From Rhodoplanes sp. (GTDB taxonomy: Bacteria > Pseudomonadota > Alphaproteobacteria > Rhizobiales > Xanthobacteraceae): 64,000 bases of DNA. The notes beneath the pieces were generated by a model. That model saw nothing but the letters and a program-made list of their open reading frames with translations. It was not told the origin of the DNA and ran no database searches. The DNA lies in assembly GCF_013377085.1 (NCBI RefSeq), contig NZ_JACAAX010000008.1, forward strand, positions 62,001 through 126,000. Direction: 5' to 3'. The position numbers were made by a program, and so were the translations under genes. Positions 56,976-64,000 of this stretch are shown piece after piece (position 1 is the stretch's first letter; each line of letters begins with the position of its first letter).

Positions 56976-57767
56976 GTGGGCATTGAAAGGACCCGGACGG
57001 ACGCACCGACCGGCCTCGGCGCGCGCCTCCTGCACCTGCAGGAGCGCTGGAGCGATCCGCTGCTGACGGTCCTCACCGTCCTGCAGCTCATGCTGCTTTT
57101 CGTCTCGGCCCCGCTGCTGGCGGCGACGGGCGGCGTGGCGTTTCAGGTGCTCAGCGGCCTCATTCTGCTGTGCATCATGGCCGGCGGCCTGGTGATCTCC
57201 GGCAGCCTTTGGGTGTTCGTCCTAATGTCGATCGGCTTCGGCACGAACCTCCTCGCCATCGCGCTGCGCCTGCACGGACCGTCGACGACCGACATCGCGC
57301 TCACGGCCTCCGCCTGGCTGGTCATCGCCAGCGTGCTCGGCTACGTCGTCGCGCGCCTGGTGTTCGGCCCGGGACGGGTGAACTATCACCGGGTCATCGG
57401 TGCCGTGCTGCTCTATCTGCTGATCGCCAGCGTCTTCGTCTCGATCTACGCCTTCGCCGGCATGCTCGAGCCGAACGCCTTCGCCGGCATGGTGGTGGAG
57501 GACCGTCCGGACATTGCCGCCACGCTCATTTATTTCAGCTTCGTCACCCTGACCTCGACCGGCTACGGCGACATCGCCCCGGTGCATCCGATCGTGCGCA
57601 GTCTCTGCAATGTGGAGACGATCATGGGCCAGCTCTATCCGGCGACCCTGCTGGCCCGCCTGGTGACGCTGGAGCTCAAGCACCGGCACGAGCTGCGCAA
57701 TGAGCGCATCGCCGGCAAGGAAGCATCGCGGACAGCGCATCCGGGCCATCGGCCGCGGCAGGACTGA
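56976..57767 (+). CDS. Two-pore-type potassium channel (Ion_trans_2)
   Basis: 263 residues. Several hydrophobic helices, then a pore loop with the selectivity filter FVTLTSTGYGDIAPVHP (T-x-G-Y-G-D) near residue 190. It is followed by an inner helix with RSLCNVETIMGQLYPATLLARLVTLE. The basic C-terminus has no RCK domain. GTG 56976 with GGAGA five bases upstream is the best start. Likely co-transcribed with the TAXI-type receptor, which could gate or sense for it. Confidence 0.88.
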   Translation: MGIERTRTDAPTGLGARLLHLQERWSDPLLTVLTVLQLMLLFVSAPLLAATGGVAFQVLSGLILLCIMAGGLVISGSLWVFVLMSIGFGTNLLAIALRLHGPSTTDIALTASAWLVIASVLGYVVARLVFGPGRVNYHRVIGAVLLYLLIASVFVSIYAFAGMLEPNAFAGMVVEDRPDIAATLIYFSFVTLTSTGYGDIAPVHPIVRSLCNVETIMGQLYPATLLARLVTLELKHRHELRNERIAGKEASRTAHPGHRPRQD

Positions 57768-57851
57768 CCCGGATCCGAGGACGGCGTTGCGGTCAGCGGC
57801 TCGTCGCCGCTCCGCCTTCCGGCCCGAACCGCCTGCGCGAACTCGAGCGAC

Positions 57852-58124
57852 CTATTCGCCCGCCAGCATCCGCCGGCCGTGCTCGGTCAGCCGGTCGTGG
57901 CGGTCGATCAGGCCATGATCGCGCAGGCCATCGACCACCCAGGCATGCAGTGAAGAGGCGTGCCCGCCCGCGACCCGCGCCAGGAATTCGCACATGTCGG
58001 AGGTCGGCATGAACGCGACGAGATCGCTGCGCTGAAGCAAGGGCCACTCCTGCCAAAGAGGGTCAATGCGTAAAATGATACGTCGCCTTATTCGCAGTTG
58101 CACGCGTTTTGTGTCGCGCCGCAC
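57852..58124 (-). CDS. Small hypothetical protein (90 aa)
   Basis: A 90-residue frame from GTG 58124, basic at the N-terminus (RRDTKRVQLRIRRRIILRI). The C-terminal half AWVVDGLRDHGLIDRHDRLTEHGRRMLAGE looks like a short winged-helix end. No good ribosome site. The upstream 58100-58140 part is A+T-rich. An internal ATG at 58010 would give a 52-residue protein. Convergent with the K+ channel gene. Confidence 0.42.
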   Translation of the reverse strand: MRRDTKRVQLRIRRRIILRIDPLWQEWPLLQRSDLVAFMPTSDMCEFLARVAGGHASSLHAWVVDGLRDHGLIDRHDRLTEHGRRMLAGE

Positions 58125-58249
58125 ATTTTTTTCGTAATAATCTGTCGACAGGCCGTGCCCGCCCCGGTCGGCCGGTCGGGCCGACGGTTACCCGTATCTA
58201 ATTACCCCACACGCTGCCGCTAGTCCTCCGGACGGAGATCCCCAGCGCC

Positions 58250-59233
58250 CTACCCCTCTGTGGCGGCCTCGCGACCCACCGCGTCGCTCCGGCGCCGGGC
58301 CGCGGCGACGATCTCGCCGACGATGCCGCGGCGGAACAGCAGCACGGTGAGGACGAAGATGCAGCCCTGCATCACCAGCACCCACTCGCCGAAGCCCGTG
58401 AGGGTGTTCTGCATCAGCACGATGATGGCCGCCCCGACGATCGGGCCGAACACCGTGCCCATGCCGCCGACCAGCGTCATCAGCACCACCTCGCCGGACA
58501 TCTGCCAAGTGACGTCGGTGAGCGAGGCGAGCTGGAACACGATCGTCTTGGTGGCGCCGGCGAGCCCCGCAAACGTCGCCGACAGCACGAAGGCGATCAG
58601 CTTGAAGCGGTCGACCGCATAGCCGAGCGACACGGCGCGCGGCTCGTTCTCGCGGATCGCCTTGAGGACCTGCCCGAACGGCGAATGGATGGTGCGATAG
58701 ATGATCAGGAAGCCGATCGCGAAGATCGCCAGCACCACGTAGTAGAAGGACATATCCTTGGAGATGTCGATCAGGCCGAACAGCGCCCGGCGCGGGATCG
58801 CCTGGATGCCGTCCTCGCCGCCCGTGAACGGCGCCTGCAGGCAGAAGAAGAACACCATCTGGGCGAGCGCCAGCGTCACCATGGCGAAATAGATGCCCTG
58901 CCGGCGAATCGCGATCAGCCCCACGACCAACCCGAGGCCGGCCGCGACGGCGGTGCCGGCGAGGATCCCGAGCTCGGTCGACAGGCCCCAGGCCTTCACG
59001 GTGTAGGCCGACACATAGGCGGCGAAGCCGAAGAACATCGCGTGGCCGAACGACAGCAGCCCGCCATAGCCGATCAGCAGGTTGAAGGCGCAGGCGAACA
59101 GCGCAAAGCACAGGATCTTCATCAACAGGATCGGATAGACGACGAACGGCGCCACCATCATCACGGCCATCAGCACCGCGAAGACGATCATCTCGACGTT
59201 GCGGCCGTCGGCGGCGGCTTTGCGGCTGGTCAT
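58250..59233 (-). CDS. livM: Branched-chain amino acid ABC transporter permease (LivM)
   Basis: 327 residues with about nine hydrophobic helices. LIGYGGLLSFGHAMFFGFAAYV, LAIFAIGFLIIYRTIHSPFG in pieces, and the coupling-helix motif FGQVLKAIRENEPRAVSLGY are the LivM signatures. Inner-membrane permease of the HAAT family. ATG 59233 overlaps the livH stop (ATGA). Last gene of the liv cluster in reading direction. Confidence 0.94.
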   Translation of the reverse strand: MTSRKAAADGRNVEMIVFAVLMAVMMVAPFVVYPILLMKILCFALFACAFNLLIGYGGLLSFGHAMFFGFAAYVSAYTVKAWGLSTELGILAGTAVAAGLGLVVGLIAIRRQGIYFAMVTLALAQMVFFFCLQAPFTGGEDGIQAIPRRALFGLIDISKDMSFYYVVLAIFAIGFLIIYRTIHSPFGQVLKAIRENEPRAVSLGYAVDRFKLIAFVLSATFAGLAGATKTIVFQLASLTDVTWQMSGEVVLMTLVGGMGTVFGPIVGAAIIVLMQNTLTGFGEWVLVMQGCIFVLTVLLFRRGIVGEIVAAARRRSDAVGREAATEG

Positions 59234-60111
59234 CGCGGCGTTCCGAACAGGCCCTGCGGGCGCACCATGAGGACGATCGCCATGATGACGAAGATGACGG
59301 TGGCGGAGGCCTCGGGCCAAAAGACCTTGGTGAGGCCTTCGACGATGCCGAGGCCGAAGCCGGTGACGATCGAGCCGAGGATCGAGCCCATGCCGCCGAT
59401 CACCACCACGGCGAACACCACGATGATCAGGTTCGCCCCCATGGTGGGGTTGACCGTGTAGATCGGCGCCGCCAGCACGCCGGCGAGCGCCGCCAGCCCG
59501 ACGCCCACCCCGTAGGTCAGCGTGATCATACGCGGCACGTTGATGCCGAAGGCCTGGACGAGGTCCGGCCGCTCGGTCGCGGCGCGCAGATAGGCGCCGA
59601 GCTTGGTGCGCTCGATGGTGAACCAGGTGACCAGGCAGACGGCGAGCGAGAAGCCGACCACCCAGCCGCGATACCAGGGCAGGAACATAAAGCCGAGATT
59701 CTGCCCGCCCGGGATCGGGTTCGAATAGGGCAGCCCGGAGGAGCCGTATTGCTGGCGGAACAGGCCCTCGATGATCAGCGCGAGCCCGAAGGTCAAGAGC
59801 AGGCCGTAGAGATGGTCGAGGTGATAGAGGCGCGAGATCAGCAGACGCTCGATGACGACGCCGGTCGCTCCGACGATCACGGGCACCAGCACCAGCGCGC
59901 CCCAATACGGGATGCCGGCATATTGCAGCAGCATCCAGGCGACGAAGGCCCCCATCATGTACTGGGCGCCGTGGGTGAAGTTGATGACGTTCATCAGGCC
60001 GAAGATGACGGCCAGCCCGAGCGACAGCAGTGCGTAGAACGCACCGTTGATCAGCCCGAGCAGCAGTTGCCCCATCAGGGCCTGCGGCGGCACGCCGAGC
60101 AGCTCGAACAT
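59230..60111 (-). CDS. livH: Branched-chain amino acid ABC transporter permease (LivH)
   Basis: 293 residues. LLLGLINGAFYALLSLGLAVIFGLMNVINFTHG (in pieces), VIERLLISRLYHLDHLYGLLLTFG, RAATERPDLVQAFGINVPRM and VIGGMGSILGSIVTGFGLG are LivH signatures. Forms the permease heterodimer with LivM. ATG 60111 follows GAGGTGA with five bases spacing. A GTG nine bases earlier is possible. Confidence 0.94.
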   Translation of the reverse strand: MFELLGVPPQALMGQLLLGLINGAFYALLSLGLAVIFGLMNVINFTHGAQYMMGAFVAWMLLQYAGIPYWGALVLVPVIVGATGVVIERLLISRLYHLDHLYGLLLTFGLALIIEGLFRQQYGSSGLPYSNPIPGGQNLGFMFLPWYRGWVVGFSLAVCLVTWFTIERTKLGAYLRAATERPDLVQAFGINVPRMITLTYGVGVGLAALAGVLAAPIYTVNPTMGANLIIVVFAVVVIGGMGSILGSIVTGFGLGIVEGLTKVFWPEASATVIFVIMAIVLMVRPQGLFGTPR

Positions 60112-60350
60112 CCACGTCACCTCGTGTCGATGGCCTTCAGCTCTCCCCGCACGCGGGGAGATGAAGGTCGTAGGCGCTGCCCCGTTCGCTTCCACCCTCG
60201 CCTGGAGGGGAAGGGTCGGGGCGCGCGAAGCGCGCTCCGGGGTGGGGTGAAGCCCCAAACGCAGGCTTCGCCTGTCACCCCCTCCCGCCATGCGTCGTTT
60301 CACGACACATGGCGACCTCCCCCCTCCAGGGGGAGGTGAAGAGGCAACAA
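60112..60350. repeat. Intergenic palindromic repeats between livK and livH
   Basis: 239 bp with several hairpins: TCTCCCCGC-AC-GCGGGGAGA (60142-60161) and ACCTCCCCC-CTCCA-GGGGGAGGT (60315-60337). The rest resembles the CCTCCCC/GGGGAGG intergenic repeats frequent in Hyphomicrobiales. They could attenuate transcription and leave the binding-protein gene expressed above the permeases, as in many ABC operons. Confidence 0.65.
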
Positions 60351-61580
60351 CTACTTCACCAGCGCGCAGCCGCCGTCGGCGAGCGGCCGGAAGGCTTCCG
60401 AGGCCGGGATGGTGGCGATGACCTTGTGGTAGTCCCACGGGCCCTTGCTCTCCTCCGGCTTCTTCACCTCGACCAGCATCACGTCGTGGATCTTTCGTCC
60501 GTCGGCCCGGATCGTGCCCTTGCCGAACAGCTTGTCGTCGGTCGGCATCTCCTTCATCTTCTCGACCACCTTGGCGCCGTCGGCGTCCGAGCCGAGCGCG
60601 TGCACGGCCTTGAGATAATGCATCACGGCCGAGTAGACGCCGGCCTGCACCATGCTCGGATAGTTGCCCTTGTTGGCCGCCGAGAACTCCTTGGCGAAGG
60701 CCCGGTTGGCATCGCTCGTGTCCCAGTACCAGGCTTCCGTGAAGGTGAGGCCCTGCGCCGTCTTCAGCCCGAGCGCATGCACGTCGGTGATGAACACCAG
60801 GAGCCCGGCGAGCTTCTGGCCGCCCTGGACGATGCCGAACTCGGACGCCTGCTTGATCGAGTTGATGGTGTCGGCGCCGGCATTGGCGAGCCCGATCACC
60901 TGCGCCTTCGAGCCCTGCGCCTGCAGCAGGAAGGACGAGAAGTCCTGCGCCGGGAACGGATGGCGCACCTTGCCCAGCACCTTGCCGCCCATCTGCTCGA
61001 CCACCGCCGCCGTGTCGCGCTCCAGCGCATGGCCGAAGGCGTAGTCGGCGGTGAGGAAGAACCAGGTCTTGCCGCCCTGCTTGACCAGCGCCGACCCGGT
61101 GCCGTGGGCGAGCGCCCAGGTGTCGTAGGTCCAATGTATCAAATTGGGCGAGCAGGCCGAGCCGGTGAGGTCGGAGGCGCCGGCGCCGGAGTTGAGGAAG
61201 ACCTTGTTCTTCTCGCGGGTGATCTGATTGATGGCGAGCGCCACCGAGGAGGTCGGCACGTCGACGATCACGTCGACCTGCTCGACGTCGTACCAGCGCC
61301 GCGCCACGCCCGAGCCGATATCCGGCTTGTTCTGGTGATCGGCGAACACCACCTCGATCTTGTCGAAGCATTTTTGCGCCTTGCAGAAATCCTCGACGGC
61401 CTTCTTCGCCGCGAACACCGAGCCCTGCCCCGACAGGTCCGCATAGGTGCCGGACTGGTCGTTCATCACGCCGATCTTGATCGTCCCGTCGGTGTACTGG
61501 GCACTCGCCTGACCGGCTGTCCCGACGCACAGCGCCGCGACCGCGAGACTTCCGAGCAACATCTGCTTCATGTGCGTCAT
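60351..61580 (-). CDS. livK: Branched-chain amino acid-type ABC substrate-binding protein (LivK-like)
   Basis: 409 residues. Signal peptide (KQMLLGSLAVAALCVGTAGQASAQ), then the Peripla_BP_6 fold: TIKIGVMNDQSGTYADLSGQG, FADHQNKPDIGSGVARRWYD, DVIVDVPTSSVALAINQI, WFFLTADYAFGHALERD, KVLGKVRHPFPAQDFSSFLL. The ligand may be an amino acid, an amide or an aromatic acid. ATG 61580 follows GGAGGAA at five bases. Read before livH and livM. Confidence 0.92.
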   Translation of the reverse strand: MTHMKQMLLGSLAVAALCVGTAGQASAQYTDGTIKIGVMNDQSGTYADLSGQGSVFAAKKAVEDFCKAQKCFDKIEVVFADHQNKPDIGSGVARRWYDVEQVDVIVDVPTSSVALAINQITREKNKVFLNSGAGASDLTGSACSPNLIHWTYDTWALAHGTGSALVKQGGKTWFFLTADYAFGHALERDTAAVVEQMGGKVLGKVRHPFPAQDFSSFLLQAQGSKAQVIGLANAGADTINSIKQASEFGIVQGGQKLAGLLVFITDVHALGLKTAQGLTFTEAWYWDTSDANRAFAKEFSAANKGNYPSMVQAGVYSAVMHYLKAVHALGSDADGAKVVEKMKEMPTDDKLFGKGTIRADGRKIHDVMLVEVKKPEESKGPWDYHKVIATIPASEAFRPLADGGCALVK

Positions 61581-61634
61581 CTGCTTCCTCCGGATTTTTT
61601 CTCGAGCTTGCAATGGACGGGGTGAGATGCGCCG

Positions 61635-62331
<697 letters not shown>

Positions 62332-62339
<8 letters not shown>

Positions 62340-63087
62340 GGCCCGTCCCCATATAGGCCTCGACCACGGCGGGATCGCTCGACACCTCGGCATACGAGCC
62401 TTCGGCGAGGATCTCGCCGCGGGCCAGCACGGTGATGCGGTCGGAGAGGTCGGCGACCACCGAGAGATTGTGCTCGACCATCAGGACGGTGCGGTTCTTG
62501 GCGACGCGCTGGATCAGGTCGGAGATGCGCTGGATGTCCTCGCGGCCCATGCCGGCCATCGGCTCGTCGAGCAGCAGCATCTCGGGGTCGAGCGCCAGCG
62601 TCGTCGCGATCTCCAGCGCGCGCTTGCGCCCATAAGGCAGCTCCACCGCCTGCAGATGCGCGTAGGACTGCACGCCGACCTGCTCGAGCAGATCCATGGC
62701 GCGGTCGTTCAGCACCTCGACGGAGCGCTCCGGCCGCCAGAAATGATAGGATGTGCCGAGCCGACGCTGCAGTGCCACCCGCACGTTCTCCAGCACGGTG
62801 AGGTGCGGAAAGACCGCGGAGATTTGGAACGAGCGCACCAAGCCCATGCGGGCGATCTCGTGCGGCTTCGCCGCCGTGATGTCGCGGCCGTTGTAGAGGA
62901 TCTTTCCGGTGGTCGGCTGCAGGAACTTGGTGATCAGGTTGAAGCAGGTGGTCTTGCCGGCCCCGTTCGGGCCGATCAGGGCGTGGATGGTGCCGCGCCT
63001 GACCTTCAGGCGGACATTGTTGACGGCCCGAAAGCCCTTGAATTCCTTTGTGAGACCATCCGTCTCGATGACGTTCTCAGCCGCCAT
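62332..63087 (-). CDS. livG: Branched-chain amino acid ABC transporter ATPase (LivG)
   Basis: 251 residues. Walker A LIGPNGAGKTTCFNLITK, Q-loop GLVRSFQISAVFPHLTV, signature-like ELPYGRKRALEIATTLA (LPYGxxRxLE, the LivG form), Walker B PEMLLLDEPMAGMG, and H-switch LMVEHNLSVV. First gene of the cluster in reading direction (livG-livF-livK-livH-livM). ATG 63087 opens the conserved MAAENVIETDGLTKEF. Confidence 0.95.
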
Positions 63088-63634
63088 GGAGGCCGACCCG
63101 GTCCCTGGCTGTCGCGCGCCCCTCCGCGCCCCGGCATCCCCGTGCCTGCAAGCATGCGCATCTGGTCGCGGCCACGAAGGCACCGCGTGCGGGATATAGC
63201 TCCACTATCCGGCGAAACGTCACGCCGCGTCTCCTCCCGAAAGGCCGGACGGTCTGGCGCGTCGCGCTGCCGTCTTCGTGTTGTGGTTGGCGCGTCCTCT
63301 GCGGGCCGCGCTGCCGCTTGGCGATGGGCGCGGAAGCCGAAAAGCTCGCCGTGACCTTGCATCGCGGCGGCAGTCTAGCAGAGGTCGAAGCCTTGGCGAG
63401 GCGTAATTTCGTCGTATGTCACGCTATCCGCGAGGTTAATCTCCGGGCATGGATCCGGGTCGAGGGCCCGACGATCGGGCTTGCCTCGGGACACCCGTCT
63501 GACGCACACCTTGGTCTCTCGTCCGCCGGCACCCCCACCCTGCCCGAGCCGGCCAAAAACACCCCCGACGCGAGTGCGCGCGAGGTGCCGCGAGGCGGAC
63601 GCTGTCTTGTGGGCCCGTGGCCCGGGGAAGGATC
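63088..63634. promoter_or_regulatory. Divergent region between livG and the F420:NADP reductase gene
   Basis: 547 bp without a convincing gene. It should hold the liv operon promoter (leftward) and that of the next gene (rightward). The 63395-63435 part is the least G+C-rich. No operator was recognised. Confidence 0.4.
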
Positions 63635-64000
63635 ATGACGGAAAGCCTGTCCATCTGCGTCGTCGGCGGCACCGGAGCCGAAGGTAGCGGCCTCGCGCTG
63701 CGCTGGGCCCGTGCCGGCCATCGGGTCACCATCGGGTCGCGCGACCCGGCCAAGGCCGAGGCGGCGGCGACCGAGCTCAATGCCCGGCTCGGCCGGCCGC
63801 TGATCGGCTCGGCGGCGAGCCGCGCCGCGGTCGAGGGCGCCGACGTCGTGGTGCTGACCGTGCCGTTCGCCGCCCAGATGCCGACCGTCGAAGGCCTGAA
63901 GGACGTGCTGGCGGGAAAGATTCTCATCGACGTCACGGTGCCGCTGGTGCCGCCCAAGGTGTCGCGGGTACAGCTCCCGCCGACCGACTCCTGCGTGGTC
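63635..64000 (+). CDS. F420-dependent NADP reductase-like protein (NpdG family), cut by window end
   Basis: The first 122 residues only. Rossmann start SICVVGGTGAEGSGLALRWARAGHRVTIGSRDPAKAEAAA (in parts), with the GGTG..G.GLA form of NpdG rather than a plain GxGxxG. It continues GADVVVLTVPFAAQM and AGKILIDVTVPLVPPK. The family transfers hydride between F420 and NADP; some alphaproteobacterial members act in gene sets for F420-linked degradation. GGGGAAGGATC precedes ATG 63635. Confidence 0.85.
   Translation, partial: MTESLSICVVGGTGAEGSGLALRWARAGHRVTIGSRDPAKAEAAATELNARLGRPLIGSAASRAAVEGADVVVLTVPFAAQMPTVEGLKDVLAGKILIDVTVPLVPPKVSRVQLPPTDSCVV

Overview
GC-rich chromosomal DNA of an alphaproteobacterium, most likely a member of Hyphomicrobiales. 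The evidence is the RlpA/D-Ala-D-Ala carboxypeptidase pair, small conserved proteins of that order, a TAXI-type TRAP protein, a TctC/Bug protein, a complete liv ABC operon and an F420-dependent NADP reductase-like gene. No 16S or protein marker allows a genus call.

Layout. 1-3709 is ordinary chromosome (carboxypeptidase, rlpA, two small proteins) ending in tRNA-Ser(TGA). 3710-34229 is a 30.5-kb genomic island. The last 14 bp of the tRNA (3696-3709) recur at 34216-34229, a frameshifted tyrosine recombinase lies just inside the right end, and a paired CCCCCAAT motif lies just inside both ends. 34230-64000 is ordinary chromosome again: a small-alarmone-hydrolase-like HD protein, a GntP-type permease with a patatin, glutaminase and an MFS transporter, an RND efflux pair, a Mrp-like antiporter operon without MrpA, a TctC protein, quinone reductase, TAXI protein plus K+ channel, the livKHMGF operon and the start of an F420:NADP reductase gene.

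The island is a defence island. Its left two thirds form one large type III CRISPR-Cas locus with five parts: (i) a CorA-like membrane protein with a C-terminal LGMN motif, divergent from a DHH phosphoesterase resembling NrN; (ii) three arrays with sister repeats (16, 22 and 8 repeats; 43 spacers) and homologous leaders; (iii) an effector operon of an HD-less Cas10 with a GGDE palm motif, a Cas7-Cas5 fusion, a double Cas7 and a large TIGR03986-type RAMP protein; (iv) a reverse transcriptase-Cas1 fusion, Cas2 and a separate Cas6; (v) no CARF-domain nuclease. The expected logic is as follows. RT-Cas1/Cas2 acquires spacers, possibly from RNA. Cas6 cuts the repeats to leave an ACUGAAAC tag. The multi-RAMP effector binds target RNA and Cas10 makes a nucleotide second messenger. 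CorA responds at the membrane and the DHH enzyme removes the messenger. CorA plus NrN is the pairing known for SAM-AMP signalling in Bacteroides fragilis type III-B. Finding it here with a fused III-D-like effector and RT-Cas1 in an alphaproteobacterium is the main result of this window.

The right third of the island holds a type I restriction-modification operon (hsdM-hsdS-rhuM-RAYT-hsdR) with a REP-associated transposase inserted in it, REP hairpins embedded in frame in hsdM and in the transposase itself, and a DUF262-HNH-AlbA/Schlafen-type fusion that is also likely to be a defence gene.
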